16,823 nt of DNA. Source: JASEHD01 sp964471945 (GTDB taxonomy: Bacteria; Bacteroidota; Ignavibacteria; UBA10030; SZUA-254). Made by a program: the position numbers and the translations under genes. The notes under the pieces are model-generated. The model saw nothing but the letters and a program-made list of their open reading frames with translations, made no database searches and was not told the DNA's origin. This document shows positions 1 through 7,713 of this stretch, piece after piece; within the stretch, counting starts at the first letter, position 1; each line of letters opens with the position of its first letter. The stretch spans positions 1-16,823 of the forward strand of contig CAYYIJ010000052.1 in the NCBI GenBank assembly GCA_964471945.1, given 5' to 3'.

Positions 1-53
1 GACCCTGAAATGAATTCAGGGTGACCCTTTGGGTGATTTTTCAGAAGTCTCTA
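1..53. repeat. Contig-end dispersed repeat (left copy) with hairpin
   Basis: Positions 13-53 are the reverse complement of 16783-16823 with 40 of 41 bases matching (the mismatch is at position 31). Positions 2-9 (ACCCTGAA) pair perfectly with 15-22 (TTCAGGGT) around a 5-nt loop, so the repeat begins with a hairpin. Both contig ends therefore stop inside the same repeat in opposite orientation. The likely explanation is a multi-copy dispersed palindromic element at which assembly broke. No transposase or target duplication is seen beside it. Confidence 0.85.
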
Positions 54-429
54 TTTATTACTAACTGATGCTACGCAGAGATGCTCAAATTGCTTCTCGC
101 GCCACCGTGAACGGTGACACTTGTCTAAAAAAGCCGGATAAATCCGCCTTTTTCTTTATGTATTCAATATAACACATAGTTCGCTTCGAGCGACTTTTTT
201 CGATATAGCATTGTCGTTTACAGCAATGCGATTTGAAACCGTCTTCCAACTAACTTGCGTAACATCAATTACTAACAAAAATGTAAAAAAAACGTTATAA
301 ATGAAATATAAAAGAATCTTTAACAAAAATTAGAGATTATATTACGTAGATATTCTTCGGGGAAAATATTAGGATAATTTTTCATTGGTTAGATTTTCAT
401 TATTAACAACTAAAGTTTTTTCCAAAGTT
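54..429. other. Gene-free stretch downstream of addB
   Basis: I see no credible coding region on either strand here. The stretch holds a short perfect hairpin (CACCGT 103-108 with ACGGTG 111-116), a terminator-like hairpin at 127-153, and a 5-bp stem at 181-193 followed by six T. The right part (about 240-429) is AT-rich without recognisable structure. No strong terminator lies directly after the addB stop. Confidence 0.6.
127..153. terminator. Possible bidirectional intrinsic terminator
   Basis: An A-tract (127-132) is followed by GCCGGAT (133-139), a 2-nt turn and ATCCGCC (142-148), then a T-tract (149-153). The stem pairs except for one C/C mismatch at 134/147, and the A- and T-tracts could serve either strand. 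It could end the addA-addB transcript, but it lies about 275 bp past the addB stop, so it may equally belong to a dispersed repeat or to a gene beyond the contig. Confidence 0.45.
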
Positions 430-3400
430 TCATATACCTTTTTTGTTCATTATCCAAGTTGTATTACAGATATTATTATAAGAACATCTCGAACATTCTT
501 TCTCTAAAGATTTAGGTGGAGTAAATGGAACAATAATATTACATATTTCATCTACAATTTTAAAAATAATCTCCTCTATTTTTTCAAATATTGTTTTCGG
601 AGTATCTCCTTTTTGATCGATAGAAACTTCAATGGTTTCATCGATTTGGTTCCCCCCAAAAAAAAGATAAGCAGGAATAATATTATCAATCGGTGTATTA
701 GTTTGTGTACCATAAAGCAACATATACATTGGCAGCTGTAACGACCCTATTGCATCGTTCCACGTTGAACGGTCACCTACATCCAACTTCTCTAAATCTA
801 TTTTCACATATTTATCATCCTTACCAGTCTTATAATCTATAATGAAGATTTCTTTCCCTCTTTGTTCAATGCGGTCAATTCGACCTGCAAATCTATAACC
901 ATTCTTTTCTATTCTAATGGAAGTTTCTAAATCGAGAAGCTTTATCGGCATACTCTCAGCAATTGGAGATTGATATTTTTCTATGAAATCACCCAACCGG
1001 AATTTTACTTGCTTTTTTAAAAGAAGTGTAGAACCAAGCATGGATGTCCCAAATTTTTGCTCGAAATTTTTTTCCACTACTTTTTCAATTTCTGCTCTAC
1101 TCAATCGTTTGGGTTCAATTGTCTTGTTCAAGAATTGTGAAAAATATTCTCTCAAAATTTCATGAACAATTACACCGACATCCATCATATCAAATTCATC
1201 GGCCACTTCACTCTTTTCTTCAAGCCGTAGAACTGACATGTAATAAAATTTCAACTGACATCTAAGATAAGTATCGAGTTGGCGAACACTGTAACTATTT
1301 TTCTTCTTCAATAATTCAATCATGTCGGGAGTTTTTGAAATCTCCAACGGCGATCTATTGGTCAGATTAACATGATATTTGATTGGATTCTCGAATCTGT
1401 GGGTTTTAACTCTTTCTTCGGGTTTCTGCTTCGACTCATCTTTTTTCTGAAAATCCCACAAAAGTTTTTGCACCAACCTGCTTTTCTCTTTCTTTCCATC
1501 CTCTGGATTTTCTACATAAAATAGATGAACTTCGTTTGCGCTGTTGACTGCGAGATTGAAGTAATATTCTTTCAGCAATTCACGTTCGTGATAAGTTTCA
1601 AGTCCGAGTTTCTGCCGAATCTGCTGAGGTAAAAGCATATCCTCGCCCTTACTACCCGGAATAACATCGTCGTTCACATCGAGCATATAGAGAGTTTCAA
1701 ATTTTAGATTTCGAGTCTCAAGCAGACCGAGAACTTGCAAGCCGCGTAACGGTGTTCCTGTAAAAGGAACTTCTTGACTCTGTAAAAAATTTCTGAGGAA
1801 GATAAAATAGATTTCTGTCGTTTCAAATTTCTTTTCAGAAAGAATTGAGAGAGATATCTGATGAAGAACTTCCATGAACTGCTCGGCGAATGGTCGGAAT
1901 AACGGATGCAGATTTGCGGTGCTTGATACAAAAATATAATCGAGCACCTCAATAACTCGATGAATAAACGCCCCGATCGAATCGAATTGACACAACTTTT
2001 TGATTGTATTTTCATGAATCGAGACAAGATGTGCTTTTAAGTCGTTGACTGTATACGATTCTCCGATTCCATCCAACTCCATTTTTATTTTCTCAAATAA
2101 TTTTTCATCTTGCTCGATTTCATCCAGCGAAATTAAAGAGAGGGCTCCTCTCTCTGCAAAGTATTCCTCGATAGCGTGGAAAAGAATCCGTGTAACANNN
2201 NNNNNNNNNNNNNNNNNNNNNNNNNNNNNNNNNNNNNNNNNNNNNNNNNNNNNNNNNNNNNNNNNNNNNNNNNNNNNNNNNNNNNNNNNNNNNNNNNGGC
2301 TCCTCTCTCTGCAAAGTATTCCTCGATAGCGTGGAAAAGAATCCGTGTAACATCCGAACGACCATTCAAACGTATATTTTTTGTGTAAGGATGAAGAACA
2401 AAGTTAATATATTTTTCTGAGGAAAATTTTCCATCAAACCTGCTTAATACGAGATTCATCAAGCTGTTAATAAAACTGAATGCCGGTGTTCGAACAAGCG
2501 GATATCCGAGCGCAATGTTGTACTCCTCTTCTCTCAATAACGAAAGTGGAAACCGAACAACAGGGAAAAGAGAAGCGGAGACTGGCAAAACTATTACGTT
2601 GCTTTGATCCGGCTTTTTACCGCTATCGATTTTATCTTTTAATTTTGTTGCAAGTCCTAAAACCTGTCCGTGTAGATCGGGTGATTTATATAAATGAATT
2701 TGTGGTAATGTTTCTGGCATATCCTCATATTTTACACGAATTCCCAGTTTATCAAGCTGTGATTCGATTCCCTTACCATCTTGAAAATATGCGGTAACAT
2801 TTTCACGCTTTAACAACTCTCGGAATATTTCTCTCTCGGCGCCAGTAAATGCATAGAAGCCGGCAAGTATAATCTTCGTGTAACATTCAATAGCTACGTC
2901 CTTGATTCTCTTAGCCGCCTCTCTATACAGCATTGCTCGTGTGAGCAAATTGCAGGTAGAAATTTCTGCATAAAATCTTTCATAGTAATATCCCAAAGAA
3001 TGGAACTTGGGAAATTCAACTGCCGATAGAGCATCCTTTACAGTCCGCAGTGAAAGATTTGCAAGCGCAACCTCCTCTAACTCTTCAAACAACTTCATTC
3101 CAACCGGTAAGAAGTTATCGAGAGAAATATAATGAGATTGTCCGATCTTAGACTCGGCATCGATATGGATATCGTATAGAATTGAGACGGCATCTAACGC
3201 TTCTATTTGTTTGCATTTTAATCCAAGCTGCTCTCTTGCCAATGATTCAATAAATAAATCTATTGAAAATATTCTTGGCGGAAAGTAGCTTGACCCGACT
3301 TTTTCTGAAAGCGATTTTCTTACAAAGTGTGCGGGGCGTTTTCCCGGAAACATAACAACACAATTTGAAAAATCTTTCTCCCCGGATTTGAGTAATTCCT

Positions 3401-3455
3401 CGACAACCGTATCAATTAGGCTGTCTTTCGGAGAAAGAACTTTTATTGTACCCAT
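430..3455 (-). CDS. addB: AddB-like recombination nuclease subunit (interrupted by assembly gap)
   Basis: Probable AddB subunit of the AddAB helicase-nuclease, which processes double-strand breaks for RecA-dependent repair. The reading frame is split by the N run at 2198-2297. The 55-bp flanks are identical, and removing 155 bp joins both halves in one frame as a 956-residue protein. The start ATG (3455) follows a GGAGG ribosome site. The N-terminus resembles the inactive helicase half (VVMFPGKRPAHFVR region) and has no clear Walker A. The C-terminal PD-(D/E)xK nuclease shows a VHEILREYF helix (about residue 711), GRIDRIE and IIDYKTG (about 820). Four cysteines fit the AddB iron-sulfur staple: one in RCQLKFYY (about 679) and three in CSRCSYNNIC (about 932). 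The gene overlaps the end of addA by 13 bp, implying translational coupling. Family assignment is firm at the level of a PD-(D/E)xK exonuclease; the name AddB rests on the pairing with addA. Confidence 0.88.
2143..2352. other. Scaffold gap with duplicated 55-bp flanks (gap 1)
   Basis: One hundred N occupy 2198-2297. The 55 bases before the gap (2143-2197) and after it (2298-2352) are identical, which is the signature of two contigs that overlap by an assembly k-mer but were scaffolded with a default N run. Deleting one flank and the N run (155 bp) brings 3455-2353 and 2142-430 into the same frame. The duplication is thus very likely not biological. Confidence 0.92.
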
Positions 3456-6400
3456 TCAACCTCCACTAATTTTGGAATATCTACGTATGCAATAATCCCT
3501 TTGATAATTTTTTGAGGATACAGATTTTCTATAGCTTCTATGTAACTTTCAACTTGGTTTCGGTGCTTTTCAGATTCAGCTCCTGTTTTGAAATCGATTA
3601 TGATTACTGAATTATCGCCGACAATCAATCTATCTATTCTCTTCAATTCCCCGTTTTTATCTACGATCTCTTTCTCGTTTAAAACTATTCGTCCTTTTTG
3701 TGTTTTAAAAATAGACCTTACCGCGTCAATCTTCAAAAATTTTATCAGCGTGGATTTAACTGAGTCTAAATCTATTTTTTCATTTATTCCTTCTGTGGAT
3801 ATGCGTATAGCTTCATCAATTTGTTGTTCGATTGGGTCGTCAATCGTGGTAATATTTTCCAAAACCTGATGGATAAATTCACCGCGTCGTGTTTCTTCAA
3901 AACCAATTTTTGCATAAGTCGCAGACGGAGCCAACATTGTTGGCTCGACATGAAATAGATTAAACTCATCCTTTCTAATTACTGGTCGTCGTTCGATTTT
4001 GTTCTTGTTACCGTCAGCAGTGTTGTTCTTTGGTAAATATTTAGATGGTGCGTTAGCACCGCTTTGTTTGCTTTTAATAGATAAGATATACATTTCTTCA
4101 CGTGCCCGAGTAAGACCGACATAGAGACGATTTAATTCGTCAATCAAATCGAGCGATTTTTTATTGTCGTAAATCTGTTTGAGATAATCGCTTTTCTCCG
4201 ATTCCTTTTTCGTTACATAAAGCAGTTTAGATTTGCCTTCCTCTATAGTCAATACTTCATTAGTTGATTTTGGCCTAAAATCATAGAGAACTAAAATAAC
4301 AATCCGGAAACCTAATCCCTTTGCTTTGTGTATATTCATTACGGTAATTGCCTCCTCGCCCGGCGCCGTAGAAATATTCCAGCTTGCATCGTCCGAATCC
4401 TCTTCTGTGTAACGAAGAAAATCTTTTAAGCTGCTGCTTCCGTGCTGCTCGGCAGTGTTCAACACTTCCAAAAGTTTGATTAATGCCGCTTCTTCATCTA
4501 AACGTCTTTCGAATAAGTGAAACACTCTGTATATTTCAGTCAACAGATCATACGTTGGCAAATATCCAGTAAGATTAAACAGTGATTCAAAATATTTTTC
4601 CCAAACTTCAGGATAAATGTTTCGAAACTCGACGTACAGCGGATGCTGAATGCTTTTCTTATTTCGACAATCAAACAAAAACTTAGAAATATCAATCGTT
4701 GATTTCTCTGACTTCGGTAACGCAGCAAAAATATCACCGAGCAAGAACGTAGCAAACGATAAATTATCAATCGGCGAATCGAGAAATTTTAAAAGTGATA
4801 GAATTTCTCCGGTAATCTTCCGCGAACGTATATCGAGACTACTGTACGAAAGAAATCGATATCCCGCTTCGCTAAGCCATCCGCTTATTTCCACAACTTT
4901 GTTATTGCGTGGTGTGAGAATTGCGATATCGGATAATTTACAACCTCGCTGCAGACAGTCGGCGATAGTATCAACTATCTTTTTCTTCTCCAATATTTCT
5001 TCAGGATCTTCCTCTGGTGCATCGTACAATGTAACTTCTACATATCCTTTTCCTTTTAGAGATTGCTCGGGTTCTTGCTGATAATCTAACAACCCGCTCA
5101 AATTTGCTTTTTCATCTTTCAATACTTCAGGAACAATTTTATGGAAAACTTTCTTCGTGAAGTCAACAAGCACCTCGCCGCTTCGCCAATTTTCTTTTAA
5201 TGTTTCCTTCGAGCAATCGACCGAAAGAAATTTTTCCTTACCTTCCAATAGTCGCGACATTATTTGCCAATCTCCGCCTCGGAACGAGTATATCGCCTGT
5301 TTCGTATCGCCAACAATAAATAAACTGCCGTTTTTCGATAGCGTTTCCTCAATTAGCGGCTTCATCGCTTCCCACTGAATCGGGGAAGTATCTTGAAATT
5401 CATCTATTAGATAATGGTAAATTCGCTCTCCCATGCTGAAGTAAATTTCTGGAATGTTGAAATCTCTAATTGCCCTCGCAAGTTGTTTGTTGGCATCTCC
5501 AAGGTAAATTTCTGCATGGCAGCGTTTTATTTTTTCTAAATTATCTTTCATTGCATCGTATGCCCGCACATACGGCTGATATTTTGTCCTAGAAAATAAA
5601 TCAGAATACTCAGAAACCATATCTGGAAACTTTTCTTGCAGCAAATTGATTTGAGCTATGACCGTTTCATAAATTTTCAATTTTGATTTATACTGCGGCT
5701 TCTTTACTACCGTTTGGGTTAACGACTTCTCTATTATTTCATTGAGGTTGCCGCTTTTTGCCGATTCAATTATCGCCAGGTAGTTCTTAGAAATTTCAAG
5801 TTTCGATTTCTCTGCCATCTCACCAATTTGGCAAACCGTGCCAAGAATCTCTCCTTTTACTTTATATAAATCTTGTTTCGTTTCTTCTACAACCGGCTCT
5901 TGGGTATGAACTGTAAGAATGTTGAAAACTCTTTTAACTTCATCAGAAAGTTTTTCGAATGGATCCCAAATAAATTTTGCATTACCTTTTTGTGTCTCGC
6001 TAATAAATGAAACGAGTTCCTCGATTAAAGTTTGTTTTTCTTTATCATAAACAATTTGTTGATTCAAGAGATTGAATGAATCATCGAGCAACATTTCACG
6101 ATCGAGTGCAACCTCAAATCGTGGAGGAAAACCAAATTCGAGAGCCGATGCTTTCATAATGCGAGTTAGAAAGCTGTCTATTGTTTGAACCTGAAAATCG
6201 GAATAATTATTTAAGATATGTTCAACCATCTCCCCGGATCTTTCAATCAACTTTTTTTTCTCCAAGTTGACTTTATCTTTTAGCAAACCGAGAACCAATT
6301 CATCGCCAAATGAGACACGCTTAAGATACTCAATGATACGCTCTTTCATTTCAAGCGCGGCATTGTTAGTAAATGTTATGGCTAATATATTTTTCAGGTT

Positions 6401-6535
6401 GTTATTTGGGATTTGGTCTGAAAGTAACAATTGCAAAAAGCGAAGTGCGAGCGCAGTTGTCTTTCCCGATCCCGCAGAGGCGGAAACGATAGTGAAATCG
6501 GGAAGTGAAAGATTTTTATAGTTGCTGTTATTCAT
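3443..6535 (-). CDS. addA: AddA-like UvrD-family helicase-nuclease
   Basis: ATP-dependent helicase and nuclease subunit of AddAB, acting on broken double-stranded DNA ends. At 1030 residues it is somewhat shorter than the B. subtilis enzyme but complete. Superfamily 1 motifs appear in order: Walker A ASAGSGKT (residues 19-26), motif Ia ITFTNNAALEMKER, Walker B LIDEFQDTS (about 376), motif III GDTKQAIYSFRGGD (about 406), NWRSGE, motif V NIHKAKGLGF (about 733) and motif VI LYVGLTRARE. The C-terminal RecB-type nuclease has EFIHQVLE, RIDRLIV, the catalytic IIDFKTG (about 978) and QVESY, so this subunit looks nuclease-active. The ATG at 6535 has AAGG four bases upstream. It is the promoter-proximal partner of addB, whose start lies inside its last codons. 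A perfect palindrome sits just upstream. Confidence 0.93.
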   Translation of the reverse strand: MNNSNYKNLSLPDFTIVSASAGSGKTTALALRFLQLLLSDQIPNNNLKNILAITFTNNAALEMKERIIEYLKRVSFGDELVLGLLKDKVNLEKKKLIERSGEMVEHILNNYSDFQVQTIDSFLTRIMKASALEFGFPPRFEVALDREMLLDDSFNLLNQQIVYDKEKQTLIEELVSFISETQKGNAKFIWDPFEKLSDEVKRVFNILTVHTQEPVVEETKQDLYKVKGEILGTVCQIGEMAEKSKLEISKNYLAIIESAKSGNLNEIIEKSLTQTVVKKPQYKSKLKIYETVIAQINLLQEKFPDMVSEYSDLFSRTKYQPYVRAYDAMKDNLEKIKRCHAEIYLGDANKQLARAIRDFNIPEIYFSMGERIYHYLIDEFQDTSPIQWEAMKPLIEETLSKNGSLFIVGDTKQAIYSFRGGDWQIMSRLLEGKEKFLSVDCSKETLKENWRSGEVLVDFTKKVFHKIVPEVLKDEKANLSGLLDYQQEPEQSLKGKGYVEVTLYDAPEEDPEEILEKKKIVDTIADCLQRGCKLSDIAILTPRNNKVVEISGWLSEAGYRFLSYSSLDIRSRKITGEILSLLKFLDSPIDNLSFATFLLGDIFAALPKSEKSTIDISKFLFDCRNKKSIQHPLYVEFRNIYPEVWEKYFESLFNLTGYLPTYDLLTEIYRVFHLFERRLDEEAALIKLLEVLNTAEQHGSSSLKDFLRYTEEDSDDASWNISTAPGEEAITVMNIHKAKGLGFRIVILVLYDFRPKSTNEVLTIEEGKSKLLYVTKKESEKSDYLKQIYDNKKSLDLIDELNRLYVGLTRAREEMYILSIKSKQSGANAPSKYLPKNNTADGNKNKIERRPVIRKDEFNLFHVEPTMLAPSATYAKIGFEETRRGEFIHQVLENITTIDDPIEQQIDEAIRISTEGINEKIDLDSVKSTLIKFLKIDAVRSIFKTQKGRIVLNEKEIVDKNGELKRIDRLIVGDNSVIIIDFKTGAESEKHRNQVESYIEAIENLYPQKIIKGIIAYVDIPKLVEVEWVQ

Positions 6536-6545
6536 AGTGCCTTAA

Positions 6546-6576
6546 TTGTAGGACAAGTTACTAACTTGTCCTACAA
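6546..6576. repeat. REP-like perfect palindrome between transposase and addA
   Basis: Arms of 15 bp (6546-6560 and 6562-6576) are exact reverse complements around a single C. The core is GTAGGACAAG...CTTGTCCTAC. It begins 11 bp downstream of the transposase stop and ends just upstream of the addA start. The same GTAGGACAA core recurs at 6819, 7203, 7591 and, decayed, at 7563 and 8889, so it is one member of a dispersed palindrome family tied to the neighbouring transposase. Confidence 0.88.
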
Positions 6577-6587
6577 AGATAAGCGAA

Positions 6588-7558
6588 TTAAATGAAATCA
6601 TTTTTTACATAACTCCATTTCCAGTTTTCCCAATTTTTTACCAATCCTGCCTTCACCGGATTATTCAATACATGCCAAATAATTTTTTCAAGTTCATCAC
6701 CTTTTCTGACAACGTGGTCATAGCTTTCGTGTTGCCAGAATTTTCCTGTTCTACATATTATCTTATTTGCCTCCCTTGCAGTGTGCCGCTTGATTGAGTG
6801 AAGTAATCTAGAAAGGCTGTAGGACAATTTATCAAATTGTCCTACGTGTGCTTCTTTCGGTGACAAGACCACATGCACANNNNNNNNNNNNNNNNNNNNN
6901 NNNNNNNNNNNNNNNNNNNNNNNNNNNNNNNNNNNNNNNNNNNNNNNNNNNNNNNNNNNNNNNNNNNNNNNNNNNNNNNCAATTTATCAAATTGTCCTAC
7001 GTGTGCTTCTTTCGGTGACAAGACCACATGCACATGATTTGGCATAATACAATAGCATATCAATTCGTATCTTTTTCCATCCCAGTAATGCAAAGTATCT
7101 GCAATTACTTTGGCAATTGCTTTATTTCTTAGCCAGTGAGGACCGTGACCAACTCGATCTAAATACTCGTCATATTTTTTAAAATACTTCTTCTGAATAT
7201 TGTAGGACAAGATTTTATCTTGTCCTGCGGTTGACTTTTTTGCATTATCTGACAAGATTTTATCTTGTCCTGCTGATGACTTTTTTGCAATATCTGACAA
7301 GATTCTATCTTGTCCTGCAGTTGACTTTTTTGTATTATCTGGCAAGATTTTATCTTGTCCTGCTGTTGACTTTTTTACATTATCTGGCAAGATTCTATCT
7401 TGTCCTACTCTTTGAAGCTCTAAATCTCTTTCTTCCTTCAGCTGTTGCACAACTTCTGCAGGCAATGAATTTGTCAACCTAAATGTTATAAAATAAGTTA
7501 CACCGTGTGGTTGATAATGGGGTAGCTTCCGCTCAAAATATGTTCTCTCATCATCCAT
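6588..7558 (-). CDS. REP-associated tyrosine transposase (RAYT, Y1/HUH family), interrupted by assembly gap
   Basis: Single-strand DNA transposase of the IS200/REP-associated type. Collapsing the artefactual gap at 6880-6979 (155 bp with one flank) gives one 271-residue protein in frame. The HUH motif is MPNHVHVV (His175 and His177). The catalytic tyrosine is Tyr228 in HESYDHVVR, followed by the family signature NNPVKAGLV. Residues 52-117 are an unusual insert of 15-residue repeats (consensus AGQDKILSDNAKKST), and AHVGQFDKL (186-193) is a second insert. Both are the translated form of GTAGGACAA palindromes in the DNA. Palindromes of this family also flank the gene, as expected for a REP-RAYT pair. 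It is longer than a typical RAYT because of the insert. All catalytic residues are present, so it is probably functional, or was until recently. No inverted terminal repeats of a classical insertion sequence are seen. Confidence 0.88.
6819..6845. repeat. REP-like palindrome inside the transposase gene
   Basis: GTAGGACAATTT (6819-6830) and AAATTGTCCTAC (6834-6845) are perfect reverse complements around ATC. On the minus strand it is translated in frame as VGQFDKLS, between the HUH motif and the conserved SRLLHSIK helix. Part of it is copied at 6980-7000 by the assembly-gap duplication. The palindrome probably explains why the assembly broke here. Confidence 0.85.
6825..7034. other. Scaffold gap with duplicated 55-bp flanks (gap 2)
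   Basis: One hundred N occupy 6880-6979. The preceding 55 bases (6825-6879) are identical to the following 55 (6980-7034), the same pattern and flank length as at 2143-2352. Removing 155 bp fuses 7558-7035 with 6824-6588 in one frame and restores the transposase catalytic tyrosine downstream of its HUH motif. The flank contains the palindrome at 6819-6845. Confidence 0.92.
7203..7409. repeat. Five palindromes in a 45-bp-period array inside the transposase gene
   Basis: Hairpin cores start at 7206, 7251, 7296, 7341 and 7386, exactly 45 bp apart. Each core is GACAAGAT, a 3-nt loop, then ATCTTGTC. The loop centre varies T/C, and two copies begin GGCAAG, which leaves a G-T wobble in the stem. 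The spacer (about TGCGGTTGACTTTTTTGCAT) is also conserved. Because 45 is a multiple of three, the array encodes 15-residue repeats without breaking the frame. The outermost copy keeps the fuller GTAGGACAAGAT arm seen in intergenic copies. Confidence 0.9.
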
Positions 7559-7561
7559 AAC

Positions 7562-7614
7562 TGTAGGACTATTTACTAAATATTATCCATGTAGGACAAC
7601 TTATTAAGTTGTCC
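7562..7614. repeat. Two adjacent REP-like palindromes upstream of the transposase
   Basis: GGACAACTTA (7594-7603) and TAAGTTGTCC (7605-7614) form a perfect palindrome around one T, preceded by GTA. Just left, GTAGGACTATTTA (7564-7576) faces TAAATATTATCC (7578-7589), a decayed copy with substitutions in the right arm. Both lie within 60 bp of the transposase start, matching the usual arrangement of REP sequences beside their transposase. Confidence 0.75.
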
Positions 7615-7713
7615 GTTAGTATGAGGGCATAGTCTATTATTTTTACTTCATTGTTTGCTAGCTCGTATAGCTTATACACTATTATATCTATTTTATTATC
7701 TTTCACCACTTTT
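7569..7713 (-). pseudogene. Relic of a restriction-modification methylase C-terminus (copy B)
   Basis: The minus strand reads IDIIVYKLYELANNEVKIID followed by YALILTD, and then runs into the palindrome at 7591-7614 and a stop at 7569. This matches the extreme C-terminal signature of Eco57I/type IIG-like DNA methylases (ID..VY.LYGLT.EE..I). The related relic at 8909-9155 has the same signature. By hand count 61 of 79 bases are identical (7615-7693 against 8943-9021) without gaps. There is no start codon or catalytic domain. The upstream part of this frame overlaps the last codons of the AAA gene, so only the tail survives. Confidence 0.65.

Noticed and set aside
181..200. TCGCT-TCG-AGCGA hairpin followed by six T as a plus-strand terminator
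   Set aside because: The stem is only 5 bp and no plus-strand gene precedes it. It is mentioned only within the gene-free stretch.
1704..2027. Minus-strand open frame of 107 codons
   Set aside because: It lies in another frame inside addB and has no homology features.
2045..2388. Open frames running through the N gap
   Set aside because: They consist largely of unknown residues and arise from the artefactual gap and duplicated flanks.
4650..5081. Plus-strand open frame of 143 codons
   Set aside because: It lies wholly antisense to addA, whose motifs are well conserved. The translation is serine- and arginine-rich without family features.
7203..7409. The regular 45-bp repeats as a CRISPR array
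   Set aside because: The spacers are near-identical, the repeats are palindromes in frame inside a transposase gene, and no cas gene is present.
7559..7695. A small gene between the transposase and the AAA gene
   Set aside because: The only open frame is the methylase-tail relic running into a palindrome. There is no start codon or ribosome site.
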